Origin: Mycoplasma sp. E35C
GTDB lineage: Bacteria; Bacillota_I; Bacilli_A; Mycoplasmatales; Mycoplasmoidaceae
DNA length: 64,000 nt
Assembly (NCBI RefSeq): GCF_019873825.1
Contig: NZ_CP068418.1
Location: 620,001-684,000 of the forward strand
Direction of reading: 5' to 3'
The notes below the pieces were generated by a model. It was not told the DNA's origin and did not search any database. It was given only the letters and a program-made list of their open reading frames with translations. Below, piece after piece: positions 22,119-32,582 of the stretch. Made by a program: the position numbers and the translations under genes. Within the stretch, counting starts at the first letter, position 1, and each line of letters starts with the position of its first letter.

Positions 22119-22220
22119 ATGATTTACTACAAAGACAACTGTGATTGTGAATGCACTAGCGCAAAAGATTGCACATGTTCAACTAACTGTGAATGTGATA
22201 ACTGCGCTTGTGCTTGCTAA
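22119..22220 (+). CDS. Cys-rich metallothionein-like peptide 3 (33 aa, 10 Cys)
   Basis: It starts MIYYKDNCDCECTSAKDC and ends TCSTNCECDNCACAC. Ten Cys at 8, 10, 12, 18, 20, 24, 26, 29, 31 and 33. It lacks the first CxC cysteine of copies 2 and 4, and carries two Tyr in the short N-terminal lead. Ribosome-binding site TAAGGAT at 22101-22107. Upstream, a TATAAT at 22042-22047, within a TTAATTATAATAAATATAAATTAAT element, may be an internal promoter; the same element follows copy 4. Confidence 0.82.
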   Translation: MIYYKDNCDCECTSAKDCTCSTNCECDNCACAC

Positions 22221-22295
22221 TCAATAACCTACCTAAAATTTAAATTTCAATAATATATAAAAAAATAATTTTAAAAACCATAAAGGAAAACCAAA

Positions 22296-22400
22296 ATGAT
22301 CTTTAAAAATAAATGTGAATGTAACTGTGAATGCACTAGCCAAAAAGATTGCACATGTTCAACTAACTGTGAATGTAAAAACTGTGCTTGTTCTTGCTAG
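22296..22400 (+). CDS. Cys-rich metallothionein-like peptide 4 (34 aa, 11 Cys)
   Basis: It starts MIFKNKCECNCECTSQKDC and ends TCSTNCECKNCACSC, with Cys at exactly the copy-2 positions. The upstream 20 bp (AAAATAATTTTAAAAACC) and first 30 bp of the gene match copy 2 almost perfectly, so copies 2 and 4 come from a recent duplication. Ribosome-binding site AAAGGA. The array closes with a strong terminator at 22448. Net charge is slightly more positive than the other copies (Gln, Lys replacements). Confidence 0.82.
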   Translation: MIFKNKCECNCECTSQKDCTCSTNCECKNCACSC

Positions 22401-22447
22401 TCGTCTTAATTATAATAAATATAAATTAATTTAAGATAAGAAATTAC

Positions 22448-22484
22448 AAAAAAAGTAGCCCGCAATGATGCGAGCTACTTTTTT
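22448..22484. terminator. Intrinsic terminator of the Cys-rich array
   Basis: The stem GTAGC-CGCA / TGCG-GCTAC (one internal C-A mismatch) has an ATGA loop, with an A-run before it and T-run after it. It ends the plus-strand Cys-rich transcript and can stop the opposing tRNA-Ser transcript. Confidence 0.85.
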
Positions 22485-22505
22485 ATAATAGATTTTGTTA
22501 TTTAA

Positions 22506-22593
22506 TGGCGGAAGCAGTGGGATTCGAACCCACGCACCATTGCTGATCTAACACCTTAGCAGGGTGTCCTCTTAACCACTTGAGTATGCTCCC
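22506..22593 (-). tRNA. tRNA-Ser (anticodon GCU)
   Basis: An 88-nt class II tRNA on the minus strand. The acceptor GGGAGCA pairs with TGCTTCC, discriminator G, encoded CCA. The anticodon stem ACACC/GGTGT closes the loop CTGCTAA, anticodon GCT. The long variable arm (about TAGATCAGCAATGGTGC) is typical of tRNA-Ser. T-loop GTTCGAA is present. Confidence 0.95.
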
Positions 22594-22623
22594 GTTAGTT
22601 TATCTTAGAAATTATAACATTTT

Positions 22624-23178
22624 TTAAGATAAACTGAAGGTAACTATAATAGCTATTAAGAATAAAATTCCATAAACTAAAAAACTGATGTAAAAAACTT
22701 TAAATGTTGCTTGGTTTTTATTCTTACTATAAGTTAGATAATCTTCATATGATTTAATATAGTTTTCAGCATTATCAGGATCATATAAAAAGTTACGTTT
22801 TTCTCGTAGTTTTCTCATCGATAACCACAATCATAACTTTCGCATTTTATATTTAAGCATCATGAAGATGCTTTGACGGTGCACAAAACCAATGAAGTGA
22901 TAAAAAAACCCGATTCCAGTTGAAATATCAACTGCATCTAGAATTTGGGTTTTTTTAGTAATAATATTTGGTCTTTGGATGAAAATTCCAAGAAACAAAG
23001 CAATGATCACAATGATTAAACAAAAACAAAAATTAATTCAACCTTTTGAATATTTCAATTCTTGTTGATTAATTTTGTTAATGTTTTTATCATCAGTTAA
23101 ATCATTCTTATTAAGTTTATCTAGATAACTTTTTGAGTAATGATTATAACCAGTTTTTAGTGGGTTTGATTTAGCCAT
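22624..23178 (-). CDS. Two-TM membrane protein, last gene of opp operon 1 (184 aa)
   Basis: The gene begins 22 bp inside the 3' end of oppF-1 and is therefore coupled to it. It encodes a hydrophilic N-terminus, then WINFCFCLIIVIIALFLGIF (first membrane segment), a segment GIGFFYHFIGFVHRQSIFM, a basic stretch with the motif DPDNAENYIKSYEDYLTY, and a last membrane segment VFYISFLVYGILFLIAIIVTF. The SYEDYL-type motif and two-helix plan recall small DUF3899-like proteins of mollicutes, but I hold that weakly. No function is known; location suggests a link with peptide uptake. Confidence 0.65.
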
Positions 23179-25655
23179 AAATCAAATTGTTCTTTGGTGC
23201 AAAATACTTCGTGGTTATCTGAAATTTTAAAGAATGAAGGTTTATTGATTACTGAATAATCTTGATCATAATTAAACCCTTCATCAAATGAAGCTAAATC
23301 TAAATGAATGTTTGAAAGTTTTGGTGAAGCTTTCATTAATGATTTAGTGTATGGATGGATTGGATTGTTGAAAATCTTATCAACACTACCACGTTCTAAG
23401 ATTTTGCCACGGTGCATGATGATTACGTTGTTACATGCATAATTTACCATTGATAAGTCGTGAGCAATAAATAAGAAAGTTACACCTTTTTTATCAACCA
23501 ATTCTTTCATGATGTTTACAATCTGAGCTTGGATTGATACGTCAAGTGCTGAAATTGGTTCATCAGCAATTACGATCTTAGGTTCAGTAATTAATGCTCT
23601 GGCAATAACAATTCTTTGGCGTTGACCACCTGAGAATTCGTGTGGATATCTGTATGCGTGTTCTGGTTTTAAACCAACTTGTGTTAATGCGTCAAATACC
23701 TTGTCACGAATTAAGATTGAACGTAATGGGAATAAGTAAATTCAACTTAATCAAGGTGGTAATTTGATGAATAGATTTTGATAAACATTTTTATCACTTA
23801 ATGTGATTTTGTATTCAAAATCATTGATTGCCATTGATTTTAGACGTAATTTTGTTGCACTTCATAACAACTTAGCATCTTTATTAGTTCATGAGTATTG
23901 GTTTGATAGTGCAGCAATTTTATCTTTTAATACATGAACAAAACGATTTTTTAACTTCTTGTATTCTTGGTGTAATTTGTTAATTTCTTCAGTTAAAACA
24001 GCTTGTTTAGCATAGATTTGTGGCAATGTTTGTTCGTATTCAAAAATTGTTTTGTCACGTTTTTGGCGTTTTTGTTCAGTGACATTAATTGCTTCTTGTA
24101 AGTTTTTTTCTAAAGCAGTTTTATCACTTAATAAATGAACTTCGTATGCTTTTTGAATTTCTTGATTTAGATTGTAGATTTCTTTTTTAGCACGATAAAC
24201 TTCGATGTTGTGTTCGTTGTAAATCTTTTGTGATTCTTCGATGTGGTTTTTGATCTCGTTACGAATGAAATCATATTGTTGTTGAATTGTATTTTTTCAA
24301 CCATCATAGTCTTGTTCTAAGTATTGGTTTTGTTTGACAAAACTATAAGCATAAGCATCAGATTCTAATTCAGCAAAGAAGAATCTTAATCTTTCATCAG
24401 TTAGTTCATGTTTGAATGCTAAATATAATTTTTTAGCCAATCTTAAATATGAATCTGCTTGTTGATTGAATTCAGAAGTAAATAAAATATTATCTTTTAA
24501 TCGTGCTGATAAATTAATAACAATTGTTACGATTGGCTCAAAAATTAAATTGAATGCATGATTGATTTTTTCAATCAAAGCATCTAAACGTTCTTTTTCA
24601 AAATAACGGTCTTTTTTAATAATTTTAATAACAGATAGTAATGCTTTTTTTCATCAATAATTAATGCCAGCATAACTATAATCTAATGGTTTATTTGAAA
24701 AACGCATTTTTTGTTTGAAGCTTTTAGCTTCAGATTCAATTGTCGTTTTTCAACTTAATAATTCTGAGTAGTTTCTGAATAAATAAATGTCGCTAAACTC
24801 TTTTTTGATATTAGCTAATTCTTCTTGTTTTTTAGCTTTATCTGATTTTAGATCAATTACTGCTTGCGAATATTTTAATTGTTTAGCACGTTTTTGTTGT
24901 TCTAATTTAGCTTGATCAAATTCTAAATCAACGATGTCATATTGCTTATTGTCATAAGCTTTCATGAAATCAGTCAGAATATTCTTATAATCAACCAAGT
25001 ATGTTTTGGTTAATTGAATACGTTCTTGAACTCTTTCTGAAATATCATCAAGAACAAATAAGAATTCTTTATAACCTGTATTGTAATCAGAACTTGATGG
25101 TTTTAGTGCATCAATTGCTTTAATTGCATCTAGATAATCTTGGTTTAATGTTTTGAAATAATTTGATTGGTATTTGTAATTTAAATCAAATTCTTTAGCC
25201 TTAAATGAATATCTAAAATACGGTCTGATGTAAGTTAATTTTTTATAAAATTCTCTGGCTTGTTTATGAACAGTTTTACTGATCATAATTGGTTCAGATA
25301 CCAATTTTAAAACCGTTTTGATTGGGTTTAATGAACTCATTGGATCTTGGAAGATCATCTGAGCATTTTGGTGTAACCACGCCTTGTCACTTCTTGATAT
25401 ATATTTGTTACCAATCAAACGACCATCAAGATTAATTAAACCACCACTTGGTTTATTTAAACGAACTAAGGTCTTACCGATTGTTGATTTACCAGAACCA
25501 GATTCACCAATAATCCCGAAGAAATCACCCTTATTAACCTTAAATGAAACGTTATCAACAGCACTAAAATATGATCCTCGTGCGTTGAAAACAACAGATA
25601 AATCAGCAACTTCTAATAAAGTGTTTTGTTCTTTAGTTTGATTCTTATGACTCAT
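23157..25655 (-). CDS. oppF: Oligopeptide ABC transporter ATP-binding protein OppF-1, with large insertion (832 aa)
   Basis: One of the two cytoplasmic ATPases of transporter 1. Walker A GESGSGKST near residue 54 and Q-loop FQDPMSSLNP near 105 are followed by some 550 residues of helical, Lys/Glu-rich sequence. Then come the signature EFSGGQRQRIVIARAL, Walker B KIVIADEPISALD and H-loop FIAHDLSM, and a C-terminal Opp domain with HPYTKSL. Normal OppF is about 310-400 residues; mycoplasma OppF proteins of about 850 residues (MG080-like) carry the same insertion, so it is a clade trait rather than a fusion error. It starts 11 bp inside oppD-1. Several in-frame UGA codons are Trp. Confidence 0.93.
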
Positions 25656-26994
25656 CGTTTTTTATCTTTCTTGTATCAAATACATTAAAATCTTGGACAG
25701 TTGATTGACTAGTTGGTTCTGATTGAATTTTTTCTAATGATTTTTTGTAAATCTCAATCTTTTGTCTGACTAAATCTGGAACTTCAATTTTTGGTGCTGA
25801 TGGGTGTAATAATCAAGTTGCAGCCTTATGTGTTCTTGTGATTTCAAACAATGGCGGTTGAGCGTTGAAATCCAATTTAATTGCATATTCATTTCTTGGA
25901 GCAAACGCATCACCCTTAGGTGGTGAAATTAAGTTTGGTGCAGATCCTGGAATTGATTTTAATTTACCTTCAATTCCTTCATCAGGAATTGAAGAAATCA
26001 ACGCTCATGTATATGGATGGCGTGGATCTAAAAAGATGTCATCAATTGTTCCTTGTTCAACAATTTTTCCAGCATACATTACATAGATATATTCACAGAA
26101 ATTAGCTACTAATGCAATGTTGTGCGAAATGAAAATAACTGTAACTTTATAGACTTGATTAATCTTTTTAATCAAGTCTAATACCTTAGCTTGGATTGTT
26201 ACGTCAAGTGCAGTGGTTGGTTCGTCAGCAATAATTAATTTAGGACGTGAAGCAATGGCAATCCCGATAACAATTCTTTGACGCATCCCACCTGAGAATT
26301 CATGCGGGTAAGCATTAACTTTTTGTTTGATGTTATTAATGCCGATGAATTCTAGAATGTTATAGATTTTTTCTTTGATTGCTTTGTGTGAACTTTCAGC
26401 TTTGTAATGATTTTTAGCAATTGATTTTTTCTTATTATACTCAGCAGTTAGTTGTTGTAGTTGATTGCTAGCATCATTATATTCTTGATCATTAGAAGGA
26501 TTTTTTAAAATTGCTTTTAATTTCTTAGCATTTTGTTGGTATCCTTCTTTTAGTTCTTGAATTGTTTCACGATATTTTCTTTTTTCAGCAATAACTAGTG
26601 CTTCTTTAATTTGAGCACCAATTTTTTTAGTTGGATTTAGTGATAATAACGGATCTTGGGGAATATAAGTAACATATTCACCTCTTAATGAAGATCAGTC
26701 ATTTTTCTTAATTTTTAAAAGATCAATATCAGCTAAATTTAAGTTTTGAGCAACCGTTTTTGAACCGTCATTAAAATCAATTAATGATTTTACACACACT
26801 GATTTACCAGAACCAGATTCACCAATAATCCCGATGATTTGTCCTTGTCTGGCTGAGATATTAACACCTCTAACAGCTTGTAACATCCCATCTTTGGTCT
26901 TGAATGAAACATTTAAGTCCCTGATGTCAAGCACAAAGTTTTCTTTCAGTTTTTTAGTTTCTTCGGTAACTAAATAACGTTTTTTTAAATTCAT
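25645..26994 (-). CDS. oppD: Oligopeptide ABC transporter ATP-binding protein OppD-1 (449 aa)
   Basis: Walker A GESGSGKSVCVKSL near residue 58, Q-loop IPQDPLLSLNPTK, a moderately long helical insertion, then signature EFSGGMRQRIVIGIAIA, Walker B KLIIADEPTTALD, H-loop FISHNIALV, and the oligopeptide-transporter C-terminal domain (HPYTWALISSIPDEGIEG, FAPRNEYA). OppD pairs with OppF to drive import of peptides through OppB/OppC. Its ATG overlaps the oppC stop (TAATG) and its end overlaps oppF by 11 bp. The Cys cluster usual in the C-terminal domain of bacterial OppD is not evident. Confidence 0.94.
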
Positions 26995-28121
26995 TATTTT
27001 CTACCTACAATTCTCGGGTCAACTGCGTCATTAATTGCATTCGCAATGATTTGTAATGAAATCGTGAATAGTGAGAATACAATGATTGGTGGTAATGAAA
27101 TATGCAGTTGGCTCGCTGTAATATTTTGATAAGTTGTTGATAAGATTGTTCCTAATGATAAATCTAATGAAGATTTTAATCCTAAGAATACTAGTGAAGA
27201 ATCGATAAAGATCGCAGCTGGAATAAAGTGCACGAACATCACGGCTAATCTTCCTGAAATGTTTGGTATCAAGTGCGAGAAGATAATACGTCACTGACTA
27301 CCACCTAATGTTCTTACGGCTTGAACGTATTCTGCGTCTTTTGATTTAACAATATAAATCCGTGTTGTTGTCGCTGGTCCTGTTCAGTATAAAGCAATTA
27401 GTGCAAAGTTTAATGCTGTGATGTTAATACCGTTTGATGGTGAAAAGATTGTTGCTAAAACAATAATTAATACGATTGTTGGTAATCCACCAATGATTTC
27501 AACAAAACGCATCATTACAGTATCAATTCATTTTCCAGCAAAACTTCCAGCAATCGCACCATAAATCACCCCGATTAAGGTTGCAAAAATTGATACTAAT
27601 AACGCTGAACCTAATGAAGTTCTAATCGCACCTCATAAGTTAGTTCAAACATCCACACCAGAGTTAGTTGTTCCTAGAATTGGATAAATGTTTTTTAGTT
27701 CAGGGATCATGTATGGGTGATAATCTAGTTTGTATAAAAAACCACCTACTTGTTCTTTGCTAACAATCACTCCCTCCATTTCATATGAAGATAATTCATA
27801 TGTCGGAATTACGGTTGAACTAATTGGGTTTGATCCAAAAATTCGTGGAGGTAAGTTGAAATAAATCGGTAATGAATCAATTGGATCAGCACTTGGATAA
27901 GGAGATACAGCAGGTGCAATTAGTGCTAATAAAATTAATAAAATTAAAAAAACACTAAATCCAGCTGCTCATGGGTTTTTGAAAAACCGTTTAATAATAT
28001 CAACAATGTAATTGGTAGGTTTACCAATTACTTGAGCTTGTTTGTTAAGTTGATCAGTACCAACTCGTTCAAACATACTTTGATCAAATTGAAATTGTGA
28101 GCTGATTTCTTCGATTTTCAT
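26994..28121 (-). CDS. oppC: Oligopeptide ABC transporter permease OppC-1 (375 aa)
   Basis: A membrane permease with an N-terminal anchor helix (AAGFSVFLILLILLALIAPAV), an extracellular loop, and the five-helix BPD_transp_1 domain. The cytoplasmic EAA-type loop AEYVQAVRTLGGSQWRIIFSHLIPN contacts the ATPases. The C-terminal FIDSSLVFLGLKSSLDLSLG and DAVDPR end is characteristic of OppC/DppC. The start at 28121 has a strong AAAGGAGGT ribosome-binding site (28135-28143, minus) inside the 3' end of oppB. Several UGA Trp codons split the frame under the standard code. Confidence 0.93.
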
Positions 28122-28127
28122 AACTTA

Positions 28128-29345
28128 TTAATTGACACCTCCTTTCTTGTTATTAATTCTGTAGATTTTTTGATTGATGACTAGATATTCAATGTTATCT
28201 GGCAGTTTGTATTGATCTTCAATTGTGATGTGTGATTTTGTTAAATCGTTGTTGTCTTTAATTGAATCTAATAGCAATTTATCAGTTTCAAAGTTTAATA
28301 CATAAGCATTGTTGGTATTGATCATTGCTCATGTTTTTTTGTTTTTATGACGTTCATAAGCATTTTCAATTCATTTGATAAAGATCAACGAATTACCTTC
28401 GGCCAAGCGAATTCTTGGATCGATTAAAGTATAGATTACATCTAATAAGATCTGTAATAAGAATGCTAATGATGAGAAGAATAAAACTTGGAATGCTAAT
28501 AAGTTTACTTCGTTTTTCTGAATCGCTTCAACTAAGATCTTCGCAGTCCCTGGAACATTAAAGAAGGTTTCAACCACAATTGATGATGAAATCAGACCTA
28601 ATAATGAAGGAACGATGATTGATAACACAGGAATACTTGCATTTCTAAATGCGTGTTTAAAGATAATTTGTGTATTGGTTAAACCTTTTGATTTGGCTGT
28701 TTTAATGTAATCTTGTTGTAAGACTTCAACCATTTCATTACGCATATAATAAGTCATGCTTGAAAACCCACCAAGCGTTAATGATAAGATTGGTAAGATT
28801 AATGAAGCAAAGAACTCAGCATAATGCGTTCCGTCTTTGGTTACTGGTGCAATAAATTGCGTTGGCACATCGGTGTTTTTAAAGATAATTAGCAAGATGA
28901 TTGCAATCACAAAACTTGGCACCGAAATAAAGATGACAGCAATTACGTTTAAAATCGCATCAGGGAATTTTCCACGATATACGGCTGAAATGATCCCAAA
29001 ACTAATTCCTAAAACGATTGATATTACAAAAGCAATTGCTGAAATCAATAAGGTATATGGCACAAAACTAAAGAAGTATTGTCCAATATCATTCCCAGGG
29101 TTTTGGTAATATGTTCCTAATGAATGGTTAAGGAATAATCCTTTTAAATACTCACCATATCTAACAATAATTGGTTTGTCTAAACCTAATGATTTTAGTT
29201 GTTCAGCAAACTGCTCTGGTGACTGACGTGGTGTTGGTTGGATTGGTAAAAACGGTAACAACCCCATTAATAAATAGGTGAATGTCAATAATAAAAATAC
29301 CGCTAGTATTGCAAATCCAATTCTTTTTAAGATGTAAATTAACAT
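28128..29345 (-). CDS. oppB: Oligopeptide ABC transporter permease OppB-1 (405 aa)
   Basis: N-terminal helix LIYILKRIGFAILAVFLLLTFTY, then the OppB signature extracellular segment (LGLDKPIIVRYGEYLKGL, HSLGTYYQNPG), the permease core with EAA loop DYIKTAKSKGLTNTQIIFKHAFRNA, and LIDPRIRLAEGN. After this a UGA Trp and about 70 more hydrophilic residues (WIENAYERHKNKKTWAMIN onward) form an unusual C-terminal extension beyond the usual OppB end. A promoter-like TGTTATAAT lies upstream at 29423, so oppBCDF can be transcribed apart from oppA. Confidence 0.93.
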
Positions 29346-29422
29346 TTTTATTAAATTATCACAATTAAAGTGTATTTAAGCCCTTTTTAGCTTGGTTTGA
29401 TTTTAAGAAATCAATATAAGAA

Positions 29423-29475
29423 ATTATAACAAACTGCTTTTATTAAATATTGTCTAATAACAATCGCTTATTAGA
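29423..29475 (-). promoter_or_regulatory. oppA/oppB intergenic: weak hairpin plus extended -10 promoter
   Basis: Directly after the oppA-1 stop, the hairpin TCTAATAA / TTATTAGA (29453-29475) is followed by CAATATTT, a weak terminator. A TGTTATAAT extended -10 follows (minus, 29431-29423), about 80 bp before oppB. This may decouple expression of the abundant binding protein from the permease genes. Confidence 0.5.
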
Positions 29476-32175
29476 TTAAGAAGCACCATCACTAATAGGA
29501 CTAAAGTCTTGGTATGGTCTTCTTAATACCCCGCTGTATCCATTAACTTTGAATGCTTCTGGGAATTCATTGTCTCTGGCAGCAATTAAAATTTCGTTGA
29601 ATGGTTGATTTTTAAATAATTTTTTTGAAGTGAATGATTGGTAAGGCACTGAGGTCATTTGCATTGTGCCATTTGGTGATAACACCCTGAATAATCTTCT
29701 TCAATTAATAAGGTTTACAATTCCTGCACGAACAATTCTTGAATCATCACTATTTCATTCATCAAATAGTTTTCTAGTAACTTTATCTTGGTATTTTAAT
29801 TTTTCAATATTCTCAGGATCAGCCCCTCATGCAATATATGAAGTTTGTGATACTGGATCAGTTACTGGTTGGTTTCAGAAGAATTGTGAGTATTCTCTTA
29901 ATGAGTCTACTAATTTTGATCGTGGCACAGCTAGTGTTGTTGGTGTTTCATCATCGTCTTTAAAAACAGTGAAGATAACATCGTTTGGACGACCATTAAA
30001 GAAGGTTTTTAATTCTTGGACTGGTTCTTTGTTTTTGTAATAATCATCACTAAAAGCGTTTTTGTATGCTTGTGAATAATTTAGTTTGAAATACTTAGGC
30101 GTAAAGTCACTTACATAATAAGAACCAGAATATAAGGTATATCTCGTGTTTGATATATCGGTTTTGGTTTCATCCATGAAACCAAAGATTTCATTAAATT
30201 TAGTTTTAGAACGATCAATGATTGGTTTTTTAGCTTCTGGTTTGGTTGGATCTTTTTTATCATCATTGATAATGCTTGCAACAACACCATCAACAGGAGT
30301 GATGTTAGTTGAACCATCTTTGCTGGCTAGTGTTTTGTATTTTTCACTAATCGTATTAACTGCACTATCCTTTTTTTGGAAGTCAAATTTGATGTTTCTA
30401 ACACTATCTTTTCAGTGTGGTATTGGTGAATTAAAACTGTGACCGAATAATTCTAATGCGAATTGGTATGGAGCTTTTAGATAAACTCGATATACATCAT
30501 CACTGTTTGTAAAATTACCAACATCATATTCTGGATCACTAATGCTAGTAGTTCCTGGTGTAACAGTTACTTTTCCGTGTTCATCTGGTTTAGTCTCAAT
30601 TGAGTTAACAGTTTTTTGTAAATCAATACCTAATTGATCAGTTAAATAACCATTCGGGTTATAACTTCCAGCACTAGCTAATCAGAAGCCTTCAAGTCCT
30701 CTTTCAAAGTCTCTTGCTGATAAATCAGCAACCGCTCTTCCAGTTTCATCAACCCATTTGATGTTGCTATCAATCAATCAGTCATATCTAACTGCTTGTT
30801 GAACTAAAACTGCTAATTCAGGGTTTTTAGAAATATCAACAACACCATCGTCTCAGATTTTAACTTCAGAGTTTTCTTTTAGTGCTTCTTGATGCATTGA
30901 ACTAATCCAACTAGATGCTTCACTTCCTGTTATTGGGCGTAAGATGACTGCTAATAATTTATCATCTTTATCATATAATTTAACACCCTTAGCACCTTCT
31001 AATTTATATGTAGCATCATACGAAATTTCACGAAGTTTTTTCTCATCATCATAAGTTGGATCGCCTGTGGTTTCAGATGATATTAAATGCACATAAGTTC
31101 CAGGGAAGAACGTGCCACTACCACCAGCTGATGCAAATGAAGATTGTAATGGTAATTCGTTAGACTGAAATGGACTGTCTTGACGCTCAACAACATAAGG
31201 ACGGTTTTGCGGACCGTTAGCGTCTCTTAATAAAAGTTCTTGGGATTTTCAGTTATTACGAATAACTCATTGTTTGTCTTTAAGTAAGATTTGCGTTTGG
31301 GTTTGGTCATCTCTTTCAGCATTAGGAATCCAACTAAATTGGTCATCAATGAAAGAAATTAAATATAAAACATGTTCTTGATCAATTGCTGCTCATTCAC
31401 CTAGATTTTTGGCTAAATTGTTGCGATAAGTATCACGCATGTCACCTTCGTTTGGCACCAACTTTTCATAGTCCATACCTTTGAACATGCTTAGATAAGT
31501 CATATCATCAACTTTTTGATTATCAGTTGCTGGATCTTTTAAGATTGTTATTTTTGATTTAACAAGCGCCTTAGCCAATGAAGCACTTAGATCAACGTAT
31601 TTTTTAGTATATTCTTTAGCATACGCTTCAGGGTTAGCTGCAACATTAGCTAATCTTAAAAGAATTCATTGGTGGTTTTTAGCAGTTTTTTGACCTGTAA
31701 ATCATGATTCAATAAAAGTTCCTACTGAAGCATAGTCCTTACCTCAGAAATACGTTCCAGCCACAGCGTCAGTTGAACCAAACCAATCAGTTACAGAAGG
31801 TGTAGCAGCACCACGGATCACTAAATTATAGTCAATTAATCCATCGCTTAAATAACTCAAAATATTACCTTTAGTTTTAATAAAAGCATTTTGGTCTTCA
31901 GTTGGACTGCTAATTTCTAATGATTTTTCAACGAACTTTCAAGGTTTTTGCTTGGTTGCACCTAGATTAATTAATGCTTGTTTAAAAGTTTGTTTATTAA
32001 CTGTAATATCTCTTAAACCATCAGCCGCTTTAATCGTGATGCTGTCATTAAAAATATACCTTTTTGTTGAATCAGGAATGGCTGTTGAACATGAAGCAAC
32101 AAAACTAGTCACCAATACTCCCAAAGATAATGATGAACCTAATTTGATTAGTCTTTTTTTATGATGTTTGAGCAT
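29476..32175 (-). CDS. oppA: OppA-1, oligopeptide-binding lipoprotein (899 aa)
   Basis: The N-terminus MLKHHKKRLIKLGSSLSLGV then VTSFVASC is a lipoprotein signal with Cys at the lipobox, so the protein is anchored on the outer face of the membrane. It heads the oppABCDF cluster. The mature part is a large mycoplasma OppA-type binding protein (MG321/MPN456-like in size and C-terminal plan: RAGIVNLINWRRLFRVLSPNG). It is paralogous to the lipoprotein at 46199-48604 (shared ITIKAADGLRDITVN / NIKDASGLKDLTVN and INWRRL blocks). Expression is preceded by the mini-ORF and twin-hairpin leader at 32240-32530. Peptide specificity unknown. Confidence 0.85.
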
Positions 32176-32239
32176 TCTTACTTAATTCTTATTCTTGATG
32201 TAGAATAAATTTCTATCAAATTTCGTTATTAAATTAAAA

Positions 32240-32347
32240 GTAGTGATTGCTTTTTTTAAGCAATCACTACGTAAGATTAAAATTAATCAATATTTATTTT
32301 TAAGGGTGATTGCTTTTTTCTTGCTATTCTTTCAAGGTTAAGCAATC
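32240..32347 (-). promoter_or_regulatory. Twin-hairpin leader upstream of oppA-1 (candidate attenuator)
   Basis: Reading the minus strand there are four arms: A GATTGCTT (32347-32340), B AAGCAATCAC (32315-32306), C GTAGTGATTGCTT (32270-32258) and D AAGCAATCACTAC (32252-32240). A:B (8 bp) and C:D (13 bp, AAAAA loop, followed by TTTTAATTT) can form together. Alternatively B:C (10 bp) forms and destroys C:D. C:D resembles an intrinsic terminator, though its U tract is weak. The same architecture with the same C arm lies at 45884-45993. Either this is a regulated attenuator or the terminator of the mini-ORF transcript. Confidence 0.6.
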
Positions 32348-32374
32348 TTTTTTATACTCTATTTAAGTTTAAAA

Positions 32375-32509
32375 CTACTCAACCACTAAAAGCTTTTTAT
32401 TGCGCATAATTACATTATTAAATGTATCTAAGAAATTGATATGCTTAGATCTAAAATTATTAATGTCCTTAATGCAAAATACTGCTTGAGATTGATAAGC
32501 TTTTAACAT
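32375..32509 (-). CDS. Leader mini-ORF 1 upstream of oppA-1 (44 codons)
   Basis: ATG 32509 lies about 6 nt after the transcription start predicted from the TGGTATAAT extended -10 (32530-32522), so the mRNA would be almost leaderless. The frame starts MLKAYQSQAVFCIKDINNF and ends RNKKLLVVE. It stops at TAG 32375, 27 nt before arm A of the twin hairpin. No family likeness. The second opp-type operon has a mini-ORF in the same place (46009-46161), with little sequence similarity beyond the TTATGTTAAA start region. A regulatory leader peptide is possible; so is a small independent protein. Confidence 0.45.
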   Translation of the reverse strand: MLKAYQSQAVFCIKDINNFRSKHINFLDTFNNVIMRNKKLLVVE

Positions 32510-32521
32510 AATAACATTAGC

Positions 32522-32530
32522 ATTATACCA
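32522..32530 (-). promoter_or_regulatory. Extended -10 promoter (TGGTATAAT) for the oppA-1 leader
   Basis: This is a perfect TGn-TATAAT on the minus strand, 53 bp after the oppF-2 stop at 32583 and 13 bp before the mini-ORF ATG. Extended -10 elements compensate for the poor -35 boxes common in mycoplasmas. Confidence 0.65.
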
Positions 32531-32582
32531 TAAGATATTTTTTTCTTATGTCCTTATTTTTGTAGATATAAAGCTCTATTTG

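Noticed and set aside
21749-22400. The Cys-rich peptides as precursors of a modified peptide (lanthipeptide, sactipeptide or bacteriocin).
   Set aside because: There is no leader/core division, no Gly-Gly cleavage site, and no modification, export or immunity gene nearby. Cys spread along the entire chain fits metal binding better. Not fully excluded.
23157-25655. OppF-1 read as two or more separate genes or a fusion because of its length.
   Set aside because: One continuous frame with Walker A at the start and signature/Walker B near the end; long OppF is known in related mycoplasmas.
32240-32347. The twin hairpins as simply the terminator of oppF-2.
   Set aside because: A strong extended -10 promoter and a mini-ORF lie between oppF-2 and the hairpins, and the same arrangement with the same 13-mer is found at 45884-45993. 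It may still serve as back-up terminator.
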